Source of the DNA: Gammaproteobacteria bacterium
GTDB lineage: Bacteria; Pseudomonadota; Gammaproteobacteria; DSM-19610
Reading direction: 5' to 3'
Assembly (NCBI GenBank): GCA_015494295.1
Contig: WGBO01000015.1
Span: 1-58,787, forward strand
DNA: 58,787 nt
In this document: positions 1 to 8,659 of the stretch, one piece after another
Layout of the letters: every line of letters begins with the position of its first letter
Position numbering within the stretch: position 1 is the first letter of the stretch
The notes under the pieces: model-generated
What the model was told of the DNA's origin: nothing
Databases searched by the model: none
Seen by the model: only the letters and a program-made list of their open reading frames with translations
Program-made: the position numbers and the translations under genes

Positions 1-1
1 C

Positions 2-559
2 ATCCTCGACCGTGACGGCAACCGCGTGGCCGCCACCCTGAGCATCAACTACCCGTTCGGCGCGGCGCTGGTGGTGCCCGGTACCGGTGTGCTGCTCAAC
101 GACGAAATGGACGACTTTTCCGCCAAGCCGGGCGTGCCCAACGCCTACGGGCTGGTCGGCGCGGAGGCCAACGCCATTGCGCCCGGCAAGCGCCCGCTGT
201 CCAGCATGACGCCGACGTTCGTGGAATCGGGGCACGGGGTGGCGATACTCGGCACGCCGGGTGGCAGCCGCATCATCACCATGGTACTGCTTGCCATCCT
301 CGACATGGACGCCGGCAGGGGCCCGCGACACTGGGTGTCGCTGCCGAGGTTTCACCACCAGTTTCTGCCCGATCTGATCCAGTTCGAACCCGGCGCGCTG
401 CCGGCGCCGGTGCAACGGGCGTTGCGCGCGCGCGGCCACGAGCTTCGCGAGATGTCTTCCACATGGGGCAATATGCAGGCGGTGTTCCACGACTATGCCA
501 GCGGCCGTGTCGAGGCCGCCTCCGATCCGCGGGGGCTGGGGGAGGCGCTGGTGCGCTGA
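2..559 (+). CDS. ggt: Gamma-glutamyltransferase, C-terminal part (5' end outside window)
   Basis: The reading frame is open from base 2 to the TGA at 557-559, so the gene begins before the window. The product is the small-subunit half of a gamma-glutamyltranspeptidase, a periplasmic enzyme that cleaves the gamma-glutamyl bond of glutathione and transfers it to water or an amino acid. Family motifs visible are LLNDEMDDFSAKPG, then KRPLSSMTPT (the substrate-pocket SSM segment), then GTPGGSRI. The catalytic nucleophile threonine would lie upstream of the window. It ends 2 bases before the stop codon of the convergent mutM gene, leaving no space for a separate terminator. Confidence 0.93.
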   Translation: MLDRDGNRVAATLSINYPFGAALVVPGTGVLLNDEMDDFSAKPGVPNAYGLVGAEANAIAPGKRPLSSMTPTFVESGHGVAILGTPGGSRIITMVLLAILDMDAGRGPRHWVSLPRFHHQFLPDLIQFEPGALPAPVQRALRARGHELREMSSTWGNMQAVFHDYASGRVEAASDPRGLGEALVR

Positions 560-561
560 AC

Positions 562-1377
562 TCAGCGCTGGCAGCGCGGGCAGTAGACCGTCGAGCGCTG
601 GCCGTTGCGCGTTTCGCGCAGCCTTGCGCCGCAGCGCGGACAGGCCTCGCCGCCGCGCCCGTAGACCTGCAATGATTGCTGGAAATAGCCCGGCCGGCCA
701 TCGCTGCCGAGAAAATCGCGCAGCGTGGTGCCGCCCTGGCGAATCGCCGCCGCCAGTACCTCCCGGATGGTTTCCGCCAGTCGCCGGTAGCGCGCCCGGC
801 CGATGCGGCCGGCGGCGCGCGCCGGGTGAATGCCCGCCTCGAACAGGGCCTCGTTGGCGTAGATGTTGCCCACGCCGGCGACGGTATGGCTGTCCATGAT
901 GAACGATTTCACCGCCAGGCGCCTGCCGCGCGAACGTGCGTACAGGTAGTCGCCGTCGAAGCGCTCGCCAAGCGGTTCCGGTCCCAGCGCCGCGAGCAGC
1001 GGGTGGCGGTCGCTGTCCCCTGTGGTCCACAGCCAGGCGCCGAAGCGCCGTGGATCGGTGTAGCGCAGCAGCCTGCCGGCGCCGAAGTGCAGGTCGACGT
1101 GGTCGTGGACGCCGGGCGGTTCCGGGCGGTCGAGAATGCGCAGGCTGCCGGACATGCCAAGGTGAATGATCAGGGTGCCGTTGGAAGTGTCCAGCAACAG
1201 GTACTTGGCGCGCCGCCGCACCGCCTCGATGCGCGCACCGGCGGCGTGCTTCGTCAGCGCCGCGGGTACCGGCCAGCGCAGTCGCCGGCAGCGCACCTCG
1301 ACGGAACGGATATGCTGGCCGAGCAGGTGCGGCTCGATGCCGCGACGGGTGGTTTCGACTTCCGGGAGCTCGGGCAC
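562..1377 (-). CDS. mutM: Formamidopyrimidine-DNA glycosylase (Fpg/MutM)
   Basis: A bifunctional DNA glycosylase/AP lyase that removes 8-oxoguanine and formamidopyrimidines in base-excision repair. The 271-residue length is normal for the family. It begins [10 protein letters not shown], which supplies the catalytic N-terminal proline (after Met removal) and glutamate. A helix-two-turn-helix region with the [11 protein letters not shown] motif follows, and the C-terminus carries the zinc finger with two CPRC pairs (CPRCGARL and YCPRCQR). It is followed upstream on the same strand by the ABC cassette after a 33-base gap. All expected catalytic and zinc residues are present. Confidence 0.97.
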   Translation of the reverse strand: MPELPEVETTRRGIEPHLLGQHIRSVEVRCRRLRWPVPAALTKHAAGARIEAVRRRAKYLLLDTSNGTLIIHLGMSGSLRILDRPEPPGVHDHVDLHFGAGRLLRYTDPRRFGAWLWTTGDSDRHPLLAALGPEPLGERFDGDYLYARSRGRRLAVKSFIMDSHTVAGVGNIYANEALFEAGIHPARAAGRIGRARYRRLAETIREVLAAAIRQGGTTLRDFLGSDGRPGYFQQSLQVYGRGGEACPRCGARLRETRNGQRSTVYCPRCQR

Positions 1378-1410
1378 GTCAGTGTTGCCGCGACGGTATG
1401 TCGGGACGGC

Positions 1411-2259
1411 TCACGGCGCGGCGTCGGGGCGCGCCGGTTCGAGCAGTTGCGCCGCTGTATTGCCCATGCGGTACTCGATACCCAGCGCCGGCCGCGCCAG
1501 CACCAGTTCATTGTCGCGGGCGGTGACCAGCAGTTCGATGGCTTGCGTCTGGCCGGCCAGTTCGATGCGGATGCGCTCGCCTTCGGGCGTGCCGTCGAGT
1601 GGCCGCACGTTGATGGCCGAGGCGCTCTGCCAGTTGTCGATGAATTGCTGGATGTCGTCCCCGGACAGCTCGCGCGCCGGTGTCGTTTCCCAGCCGGAGT
1701 CGCCACGCTGCAGGCGCAGACCGGGCAGTTCCAGCGCCGTGATGCGCGCCTGCCTGGGCAAAAGCTGGCGGCGCACGAACTGGGTGTAGCCGGCCTCGAC
1801 CAGGTACAGGTAGAGATCCGGGATCAGCGCCACGCGCCCGCCCACGCGCAGGTAGCGCAGGTTCTCGAGCGCTTCCAGTCCGCCGAAGTCGACGCGCAGC
1901 CTGTTGAGCGTGACGCTGGCGCGCGGCGGTTCCAGTCCCAGCGCCGCCAGGTCCATGTCGGCGACCGGGTAGCTACGCTCGATCTTCTGTTCCGCCAGCC
2001 GCGCCAGCGCGCGCACCTGGAAGGGTTCCGCCGGCAGGCGCGGTTCGCGGGCGATCCACCAGAAGCCGTCGTCGTCGCGTTCCAGCACCAGTTCGTCGCG
2101 CAGCGGCCGGTGGATGGCGATGCGCGTCACCGCGTCGGCGCCGAAGGGCGCCACCGTCAGGGTTTCGGGCTTGTCCAGCCCGGGTTCGTAGCGTGCCACC
2201 AGGGTCAGGATGACGACGGTGGTGAACAGCAGCAGGTTGGTGAGCCAGCGTGATTTCAT
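1411..2259 (-). CDS. DUF4340-type membrane-anchored protein of an ABC cassette
   Basis: A 282-residue protein with one N-terminal membrane segment (about residues 5-22, WLTNLLLFTTVVILTLVA) and a large predicted extracytoplasmic part. It resembles the DUF4340 proteins that accompany GldG-like genes. It lies 15 bases downstream of the GldG-like gene and is the last gene of a four-gene leftward set (ATPase, permease, GldG-like, this gene). The function is not established; the partner genes suggest a periplasmic accessory role for the transporter. Domain assignment is by general resemblance and gene context, so the family is moderately certain and the role is not. Confidence 0.75.
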   Translation of the reverse strand: MKSRWLTNLLLFTTVVILTLVARYEPGLDKPETLTVAPFGADAVTRIAIHRPLRDELVLERDDDGFWWIAREPRLPAEPFQVRALARLAEQKIERSYPVADMDLAALGLEPPRASVTLNRLRVDFGGLEALENLRYLRVGGRVALIPDLYLYLVEAGYTQFVRRQLLPRQARITALELPGLRLQRGDSGWETTPARELSGDDIQQFIDNWQSASAINVRPLDGTPEGERIRIELAGQTQAIELLVTARDNELVLARPALGIEYRMGNTAAQLLEPARPDAAP

Positions 2260-2274
2260 GCAGGGGTGTCCCCG

Positions 2275-3636
2275 TCAGCGGTTGCGCCGCCGCCACCAGA
2301 TGGTGACACCGGCAGCGAGCAGCAGCAGCGGTAGTACGAACAGGAAGCCGAAGCCGATCACCGCCTGCGCCACCTTGCCGAGCTCGAGCTGCGTGTCGCT
2401 GGCGGTGCGCGCGGTGATGGCGATGAAGCGGTCGTCGTGGTTCAGCCAGTTGAACAGCGCCAGCCCCAGGTCGATGTTGCCGGCGTTGCCGAGGTAGGTG
2501 TTGGACAGGAAGTCGGCGTCGCAGATGACCGCCACCCGTTGCCGGGTGGCGTCCTCTTCCTCACCCTGTTCGCGCGTGAACAGGTAGCCGATGTCCAGCG
2601 GACCCATGCGCTCGTCGCTGTCCTGGTCGAAACGGATGGTGCCCTCGATGGGACCGAGTTCGGTCCAGGCGCGGTCCAGCGTGGTCAGCAAGGGTTGCGC
2701 CTGCCAGCCTTCGGGCGCCGAGACTTCGAGCGCGCAGGCTTGCGGGAACAGGGTGATCTTGCCCTCCATGCCCCGGGTGATTTCATGCAGCGGATAGTCG
2801 GGGATGATGGCGAACGCCGGGTTGTCGATGCCGAACAGTTGCGTGGTGGCGTCCACCACGGTGCCCGGCAGCGGCTCCACGCCCAGCGTTTCGGCGACCG
2901 GTCCCAGCCCCGCCAGCGTGCCCGGTTCGATCAGCCACAACAGGTTGCCGCCGTTCTTCAGGTAGCGGTTGATCATCGCCACCTCGCCAGGCAGCAGGCT
3001 GTTGCGCGGATCGGCGATCACCAGCAGGCTGGTGTCTTCGGGAATGCTCCCGGTTTCGGCAAGTTTCAGGGTCTCGACATGGATGCCCTTGTCGGTGAGC
3101 AGCCGGCCGAACTGGCCGAAGTCGTGGTTGGCCTGCCCCTGCGGCAGGCGTTCACCGTGACCCGCGAGGAACACCACGCGCCGTGAATCGGGGCGGGCGA
3201 TGCGCAGCAGGGCATTGGTCAGGCTCTGCTCCGACAGCGACTGGATCTTTTCGCTGCGGCCGTCGTAGGCGATCAGCAGTTCGCCGTCCAGCGTGATGCC
3301 GAGTTCGCGTACCCGTTCCGGTTCCGCGTCCGGGTTGACGAAGCGCAGTTCCACGTCCGGCTTGTGGCGCTGGTAGCGCGCCACCAGGTCGCGGATGTGT
3401 TCGCGCAGTTCCGGTGTCTCGCGGGCGAAGGCGGTGATGTGGATCGGGCCTTCCATCTGGTCGAGCAGCTGGCGGCTGTCCACCGACAGACTGTTGCGGC
3501 CGTTGCTGGTCCAGTCCGCCTCCAGGTTGTAGCGGGTGCTGAGCCAGCCCAGCAGGCCGGCCACGGCGAGCACGCCGATCACGAAAATCAGGTTCTGCAA
3601 CTGGAGTTGGCGGCGCGAGGCGCGTGAGATCTTCAT
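2275..3636 (-). CDS. GldG-like ABC-type auxiliary protein
   Basis: A 453-residue protein with an N-terminal membrane helix (about residues 15-33), a long extracytoplasmic region and a C-terminal helix (about residues 425-446, ending in WWRRRNR). The motif SLSVDSRQLLDQMEGPIHITAFA near residues 48-72 and the VVFLAGHGERLP segment near residue 153 are typical of the GldG / 'ABC-type uncharacterized transport system' family. In Bacteroidetes GldG works with GldF and GldA in gliding and type IX secretion; proteobacterial homologues have no settled role. Only 3 bases separate it from the permease gene upstream, so they are co-transcribed. Confidence 0.83.
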   Translation of the reverse strand: MKISRASRRQLQLQNLIFVIGVLAVAGLLGWLSTRYNLEADWTSNGRNSLSVDSRQLLDQMEGPIHITAFARETPELREHIRDLVARYQRHKPDVELRFVNPDAEPERVRELGITLDGELLIAYDGRSEKIQSLSEQSLTNALLRIARPDSRRVVFLAGHGERLPQGQANHDFGQFGRLLTDKGIHVETLKLAETGSIPEDTSLLVIADPRNSLLPGEVAMINRYLKNGGNLLWLIEPGTLAGLGPVAETLGVEPLPGTVVDATTQLFGIDNPAFAIIPDYPLHEITRGMEGKITLFPQACALEVSAPEGWQAQPLLTTLDRAWTELGPIEGTIRFDQDSDERMGPLDIGYLFTREQGEEEDATRQRVAVICDADFLSNTYLGNAGNIDLGLALFNWLNHDDRFIAITARTASDTQLELGKVAQAVIGFGFLFVLPLLLLAAGVTIWWRRRNR

Positions 3637-3639
3637 GGC

Positions 3640-4398
3640 TTATCCGGTCAGGCGTTTCTGGTCGAGCCGGCGGATGCCGAGTACCAGGAACACGCCGGTC
3701 AGCAACAGGTAGTACACGAGATCGCGGGTGCTGAAGACGCCTTTCAGAAACGAGGTCAGGTGCGTCTTCAGCGACAGGTAGTGGAACAGGCCGCTGACCT
3801 TCTCACCGCCGGCGTCGCCGTTCCAGTCGATGATCCACAGCAGCATCAGCAGGCCCAGGGTGCTGATCGCCGCGACCACCGGCTGCTCGGTCAGCGAGGA
3901 CATGAACAGGCCGATGGCGGCAAAGGCGCAGGCCAGCAGGCCCAGGCCCAGCAGTCCGGCCAGCAGCTTGCCGGTGTCGAGGCTGGTTCCGGCATACAGC
4001 GACAGGGGCATGGCCGCCAGCATCGCCAGCAGCACCAGGAAGAACAGCGCGGTGCCGAGGAACTTGCCGATCACGATGTCGGCGACCGACACCGGCGCCG
4101 ACATCAGCAGGGTGAGGGTGCGGTTGCGCTGTTCCTCGCTGATGCTGCGCATGGTGATGGCCGGGGCGATCAGCATGAGCAGGAAACCGGCGGTCTGGAA
4201 CAGCGGCGCGACCACGATGTCGGTCACGCCCGGCGCGCCCTCGATACCGGCGAGCCGCGCCTGCCAGGCCATGTAGGTGTCGAGCTGCGACAGGAACAGG
4301 TAGGCCAGCACCAGTTGCAGCACCGCGAGGATTGCCCAGGCCAGTGGCGACAGGAACAGGTTGCGGAACTCGCGCCAGGCGATGGTGAAGCTCATCAT
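3640..4398 (-). CDS. ABC-2 type permease (GldF-like)
   Basis: A 252-residue integral membrane protein with about six hydrophobic segments. The sequence SISEEQRNRTLTLLMSAPVS in the first cytoplasmic loop, with the E-x-x-x-RT-L-x-LLMSAPVS pattern, is characteristic of ABC-2 permeases such as GldF and NosY. It should form the transmembrane path for the ATPase encoded just upstream; the two genes overlap by four bases (ATGA), which implies translational coupling and a fixed subunit ratio. The substrate is unknown. Confidence 0.9.
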   Translation of the reverse strand: MMSFTIAWREFRNLFLSPLAWAILAVLQLVLAYLFLSQLDTYMAWQARLAGIEGAPGVTDIVVAPLFQTAGFLLMLIAPAITMRSISEEQRNRTLTLLMSAPVSVADIVIGKFLGTALFFLVLLAMLAAMPLSLYAGTSLDTGKLLAGLLGLGLLACAFAAIGLFMSSLTEQPVVAAISTLGLLMLLWIIDWNGDAGGEKVSGLFHYLSLKTHLTSFLKGVFSTRDLVYYLLLTGVFLVLGIRRLDQKRLTG

Positions 4399-5348
4399 GC
4401 GGCCTCCCCGGTTTCCGCGCGCGCTTCGTCGCGGCAGGTGAGTTCCACGAATACCTGTTCCAGGCTGCGCCGGTCGAGCGCCAGCTCCACCAGCGCCAGG
4501 CCGTGCGCGGCGACCCGCGCCGCGACTTCGGCGGCCGGGTTGTCGCCGGCGAAATACAGGCGTGCCCGGTTGGAGGCAAGCCGCTCGCTGCGTTCCACGC
4601 CGGGCAGTTTGGCGAGCAGTTCGTCGGGCAGCGGTTCGCGGGTTTCCAGCAACAGCACCCGACCCACCAGTTTCTGTTCCAGTTCCCGCATGCTGCTGGC
4701 GAACACCAGCCGCCCTTCGTTGATGATCTGTACCCGCGTGCAGGTCGCCTGCACTTCGGGAAGGATGTGGGTGGAGAGGATGATGCCATGGCTTTCGCCC
4801 AGCTCGCGGATCAGTTCACGGATCTCGCGGATCTGGTTGGGGTCGAGGCCCACCGTCGGCTCGTCGAGGATCACCACCGCCGGGTTGTGCAGGATGGCCT
4901 GGGCGATGCCCACGCGCTGCTGGTAGCCTTTCGACAGGTTGCCGATCAGGCGGCGGCTGACGGTCAGCAGGCCGCAACGGCGCTTGGCGCGGTTGATGGC
5001 CTGGCCACGCTGCGATTTCCCGACGCGGTGCAGGCGCGCGCAGTAATCCAGGTACTCGTCTACGGTCAGGTCGCGGTACACCGGTGGTTGTTCCGGCAGG
5101 TAGCCGATACAGGCCTTGGCGCGTTTCGGCTCGTCCAGCATGTCGATGCCGTCGATGCGGATGCGTCCCTCGCCGGGCGCGAGGTTGCCCGTGATCATCT
5201 GCATGGTGGTGGACTTGCCAGCGCCGTTGGGGCCGAGGAAACCGAGGACTTCACCCTGCGCCAGTTCGAAACCGACATGATCGACGGCGAGTTGGTGCCC
5301 GTAGTAACGCGACAATTGCTCCACGCTGATCAGGATTTTTGATTCCAT
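4395..5348 (-). CDS. ABC transporter ATP-binding protein (GldA/NatA-like)
   Basis: The ATPase of the exporter cassette, 317 residues if it starts at the ATG at 5348 (MESKILISVEQLSRYYG); the open frame runs further upstream, but those residues are not protein-like. Walker A is GPNGAGKST, the signature is LSKGYQQRVG, Walker B is VVILDEPTVGLDP, and the switch histidine is in ILSTHIL. A C-terminal domain of about 90 residues follows, as in GldA-type ATPases. It is first in a leftward operon with a permease, a GldG-like protein and a DUF4340 protein, all cytoplasm or inner-membrane components of one transporter of unknown substrate. Confidence 0.92.
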   Translation of the reverse strand: MESKILISVEQLSRYYGHQLAVDHVGFELAQGEVLGFLGPNGAGKSTTMQMITGNLAPGEGRIRIDGIDMLDEPKRAKACIGYLPEQPPVYRDLTVDEYLDYCARLHRVGKSQRGQAINRAKRRCGLLTVSRRLIGNLSKGYQQRVGIAQAILHNPAVVILDEPTVGLDPNQIREIRELIRELGESHGIILSTHILPEVQATCTRVQIINEGRLVFASSMRELEQKLVGRVLLLETREPLPDELLAKLPGVERSERLASNRARLYFAGDNPAAEVAARVAAHGLALVELALDRRSLEQVFVELTCRDEARAETGEAA

Positions 5349-5436
5349 GTGCTTTATGATGGGTTCCACAGTGTCATGTCCGCGCCCGGAACGGGAGCAT
5401 AACGTAAACGATTGCGGATTTGGATAGCCCCTTATT

Positions 5437-6504
5437 ATGCCAGCGCGAAAGCAGCAAACGCCATTATGCGACCAGTTCGGTTTCGATGCCGGGTGGCGAA
5501 GCGCGCAACTGAAGCTGATCGGGCTCGAAGAGGAGTCGCGCGATACCGTGCGCCAGTTACACCGCGAGGTGTTGACCGCCGAGGCCTCGCGCGACATCGT
5601 CGACCGTTTCTACCAGCGCCTGCTCGACGATGGTCGCGCCCGCGCGTTGCTGGAAAGCTACGACGTGAATCGACTCAAGGTGACCCAGGCGGCCTACCTG
5701 ACCGACTTCGGCGTCGACTACCGCGACGCCGTGTATTTCGAGACCCGCGCCCGCGTTGGCATCGCGCATGCGCGCGTCGGCCTGCCGCTGGCGCTGTACC
5801 TGTCGGCGTTCGGTGTCATGCAGACGCTGATCCTGGAGACGCTGACGCAGCGCGTCAGCGACCCGGAGCGCTACCACGCCCTGTGCCGCCTGGTGCTGAA
5901 GCTCACTACCCTGGACATCGCCGTCGCCACCGAGGTCTATCATCGCGCCAGCGTTCTGGAGCTGGATCGTTCCGTCAAGCATCTGCAACTGGAGCAGAGC
6001 CTGTTGCGAACCCAGTTGCAGCAGGACGCGCTCACCGGCGTGTCCAGCCGCACCAGCCTGCTGGCCGAACTGGAGGGCGCGATTAGCCGTGCCGCCAAGA
6101 CCGGTCAGCCGCTGTGCATCATCATGGCGGATCTGGACAACTTCAAGGATATCAACGACACCCACGGGCACATGGTCGGCGACAAGGTGTTGAGCGAGGT
6201 CGGCGCGCGCATCCGCGCCGCGCTGCGCGAGTTCGACCTGGTGGGGCGTTATGGCGGCGAGGAGTTCGTGGTGGTGCTGGAAAACACGTCGCGCCACACC
6301 GCGCGCCAGGTGGCCGAGCGTATCCGCAAGCGCATCGCCGGCTCGCCGATCAAGGTGGGGAACCTGCAACTGCACCTCACCATCTCCCAGGGCCTTGCCG
6401 TGCGCGCCGAGAGCGACGACCTGCATGCCCTGCTGCAACGCGCCGACGACGCCATGTACGAAGCCAAGCGCGCCGGCCGCGATTGCGTGGCGGAAGCATC
6501 CTGA
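5437..6504 (+). CDS. Globin-coupled diguanylate cyclase (haem O2-sensor GGDEF protein)
   Basis: A 355-residue protein joining an N-terminal protoglobin sensor domain (about residues 25-165) to a C-terminal GGDEF domain (about 195-355). The sensor holds the family motif IAHARVGLPLALYL; His111 is the likely proximal haem ligand, compared with HARIGIP in E. coli DosC. The cyclase domain has the active motif GGEEF (residues 273-277) and the inhibitory I-site RxxD (Arg264 and Asp267) exactly five residues before it, so c-di-GMP feedback is expected. It should make c-di-GMP in response to oxygen or another gas ligand. The hyuA-like gene follows after 7 bases, so the two probably share a transcript. 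Confidence 0.88.
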   Translation: MPARKQQTPLCDQFGFDAGWRSAQLKLIGLEEESRDTVRQLHREVLTAEASRDIVDRFYQRLLDDGRARALLESYDVNRLKVTQAAYLTDFGVDYRDAVYFETRARVGIAHARVGLPLALYLSAFGVMQTLILETLTQRVSDPERYHALCRLVLKLTTLDIAVATEVYHRASVLELDRSVKHLQLEQSLLRTQLQQDALTGVSSRTSLLAELEGAISRAAKTGQPLCIIMADLDNFKDINDTHGHMVGDKVLSEVGARIRAALREFDLVGRYGGEEFVVVLENTSRHTARQVAERIRKRIAGSPIKVGNLQLHLTISQGLAVRAESDDLHALLQRADDAMYEAKRAGRDCVAEAS

Positions 6505-6511
6505 GGCAACC

Positions 6512-8512
6512 ATGCTGCTGGGTGTCGACACGGGTGGAACCTTTACCGATTTCGTGTGCCTCGACGGGGGGCGGCTGCGCCTGCACAAGGTGTTGTCCAC
6601 GCCCGATGCCCCGGAGCGTGCAATCCTGCAGGGCATCCGCGAGCTGGGGCTGGAGGGGCGCGGGTTTCGCCTGATTCATGGTTCCACGGTGGCCACCAAT
6701 GCGGCGCTGGAAGGCAAGGGGGTGCGCACCGTCTATATCACCAATCACGGTCTCGGGGATGTGCTCACCATCGGTCGCCAGGCCCGCGAGGCGCTCTATG
6801 ATTTGCAGCCCGCGCCCTGTGCCCCCCCGGTGCCTCCCGAACTGTGCCTGGAGACGGGCGGCCGGATCGGCGCCGACGGTTCCGTGGTGGAAGCGCTGGA
6901 CGCCGACGCGTGCCGCGAACTGGCGCAGCGCGTCGCCGCGCTGCAGCCGCGGGCGGTGGCCGTCAACCTGTTGTTCTCCTGGCTGGACGACCGCTTCGAG
7001 CGGATGATTCGCGACGCGCTGCCCGGCGATCTGTTCGTCAGTTGTTCCTCGGAAGTGTTGCCGGAAATCCGCGAATACGAGCGCGGCATGGCAACCTGGC
7101 TCAACGCCTGGCTGGGTCCGCGCGTCGAGGGCTACCTGAAACGCCTGCAGCAGGGCGTGGTGCCATCGCCGGTGCACGTCATGCAGAGTTCCGGTCTCAC
7201 CATCCGCGCCGACCGGGCGGCGCGGCGCGCGGTCAACCTGCTGCTGTCGGGGCCGGCCGGCGGCTTGATGGGCGCCCGCCACGTGGGCCGGCGGCACGGG
7301 ATCACGCGCCTGCTGAGCTTCGATATGGGCGGCACCTCCACCGACGTGGCGCTGATCGACGGCATCATCAATCTCACCTCGCGGGGCGCCATCGGCCGCT
7401 ACCCGGTTGCCGTGCCGATGGTGGACATGCATACCATTGGCGCAGGCGGCGGCTCCATCGCGCGTCTCGACGAGGGCGGCATGCTGGTGGTGGGGCCGGA
7501 GTCGGCCGGCGCCGACCCGGGTCCGGCCTGTTACGGACGGGGTGGCCGCGAACCGACGGTGACCGACGCCAACCTGCTGCTCGGCCGCCTGCGCCCCGAG
7601 GCCTTTCTGGGCGGAACCATGCTGCTCGATGTGGCGGCGGCGCGGCGCGCCATGTGCGGGCTGGCGGCGCGCATGGGGGTGTCGGAGCTGGAGGCGGCGC
7701 GCGGTATCGTGGCGCTCGCCAATGAACACATGGTCCAGGCGTTGCGGGTGATTTCCGTGCAGCGCGGTATCGATCCCGGCGATTTCACCCTCACCGCCTT
7801 CGGTGGCGCCGGCGGTCTGCACGTGTGCGCGCTGGCCGACGCGCTGGGCATGCGCCGCGCCATGGTGCCGGCCGCGGCCGGTGTGTTGTCGGCGCTGGGC
7901 ATGCTGGTGGCGCCGCGTGGGCGCCATCTTTCCCGCACCCTGCGTGGTCTGCTGGAGGCGCAGGGGGATGCCGGCCTGGCGGCGGCCTTCGAGCGGCTCG
8001 CTGAACGGGGGCGCGCGGAGCTGGCGGAGGAAGGGGTGGAGCCGGGCGCGGTAGAGTGCCGTAACAGCCTCGATTTGCGCTACCGGGGACAGAGCTTCAC
8101 GCTCAATATCCCCTGGGACACGGTAGACGGCGCCACGCAGGCCTTTCACGAGGCGCACCGGCGGCGTTTCGGCCATCGCCTGGATGTGCCGGTGGAGGTC
8201 GTCAACCTGCGCGTGGCCCTGTCCGCCGGTGGGGCGGAGCCGGTGCCGGAGTCCGGGAGCGGGGACGCGGGCGCCGGTCCGGGCGAGCCGCTGGCGCGAG
8301 CCGTACTGCCGGGAATCGGCGACGCAGTGCCGGTGTGGAAGCCGCGGCAACTGACGGTCGGCGAGGACTATACCGGGCCTTTGCTGGTGGTCGACGACGT
8401 GGCGACCGTGCTGGTGGAACCGGGCTGGTCCCTGCGCCGGGAGGCGGATGGCAGTTTGTTGCTGGCAAAAAAATCCGCAGTGCCTTGCGACACCGCGGAA
8501 AGGACGGGATAG
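6512..8512 (+). CDS. HyuA-type hydantoinase/5-oxoprolinase family ATPase subunit
   Basis: A 666-residue protein starting at the ATG at 6512, with a good ribosome site (TGAGG at 6502-6506); the open frame extends upstream inside the cyclase gene but is not protein-like there. It has the N-terminal MLLGVDTGGTFTDF phosphate-binding motif, HGSTVATNA, and the second ATP-site motif FDMGGTSTDVALIDG of the hydantoinase A domain. Members hydrolyse N-methylhydantoin, 5-oxoproline or acetone-type substrates using ATP, normally with a HyuB partner. No hyuB is next to it here, so the substrate cannot be assigned. The last 45 bases of the gene also encode a terminator for the opposite strand. Confidence 0.85.
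   Translation: MLLGVDTGGTFTDFVCLDGGRLRLHKVLSTPDAPERAILQGIRELGLEGRGFRLIHGSTVATNAALEGKGVRTVYITNHGLGDVLTIGRQAREALYDLQPAPCAPPVPPELCLETGGRIGADGSVVEALDADACRELAQRVAALQPRAVAVNLLFSWLDDRFERMIRDALPGDLFVSCSSEVLPEIREYERGMATWLNAWLGPRVEGYLKRLQQGVVPSPVHVMQSSGLTIRADRAARRAVNLLLSGPAGGLMGARHVGRRHGITRLLSFDMGGTSTDVALIDGIINLTSRGAIGRYPVAVPMVDMHTIGAGGGSIARLDEGGMLVVGPESAGADPGPACYGRGGREPTVTDANLLLGRLRPEAFLGGTMLLDVAAARRAMCGLAARMGVSELEAARGIVALANEHMVQALRVISVQRGIDPGDFTLTAFGGAGGLHVCALADALGMRRAMVPAAAGVLSALGMLVAPRGRHLSRTLRGLLEAQGDAGLAAAFERLAERGRAELAEEGVEPGAVECRNSLDLRYRGQSFTLNIPWDTVDGATQAFHEAHRRRFGHRLDVPVEVVNLRVALSAGGAEPVPESGSGDAGAGPGEPLARAVLPGIGDAVPVWKPRQLTVGEDYTGPLLVVDDVATVLVEPGWSLRREADGSLLLAKKSAVPCDTAERTG
8467..8499 (-). terminator. 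Intrinsic terminator (leftward) inside the 3' end of the hyuA-like gene
   Basis: On the minus strand TCCGC-x-GTG (8499-8491) pairs with CAC-x-GCGGA (8482-8474) around an 8-base loop, with a single mismatch, and is followed by seven T (8473-8467). It lies about 160 bases past the stop codon of the leftward EAL-HDOD gene and is best read as that gene's terminator. Confidence 0.6.
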
Positions 8513-8626
8513 GAAGACAAAGCTCGATGGTGCGGAACGGGAAAGCTGAGCAGTGTAGCCATCCTGTTCCGAACCGGTCACTAGTCCAACCGGGATTCAG
8601 CTTAGGGAAGTTTGATTGGGCCGTCC

Positions 8627-8640
8627 TTGATCCAGGTCAA
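8627..8640. promoter_or_regulatory. FNR/CRP-family-like palindrome
   Basis: TTGATCCAGGTCAA matches the FNR/ANR/DNR consensus TTGATnnnnATCAA at 9 of 10 fixed positions. It sits in a 147-base space between two convergent genes, where a protein-gene promoter is not expected, so it may be fortuitous or belong to an unseen small RNA. Confidence 0.3.
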
Positions 8641-8659
8641 GAAAAGTGCGACCAGGGGC

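Noticed and set aside
676..2253. 525-codon plus-strand frame crossing mutM and the DUF4340 gene
   Set aside because: It spans two real genes and their intergenic gap on the opposite strand and has no plausible product.
6377..8581. 734-codon minus-strand frame opposite the hyuA-like gene
   Set aside because: Its Gln, His and Arg-rich translation is typical of an antisense shadow in GC-rich DNA.
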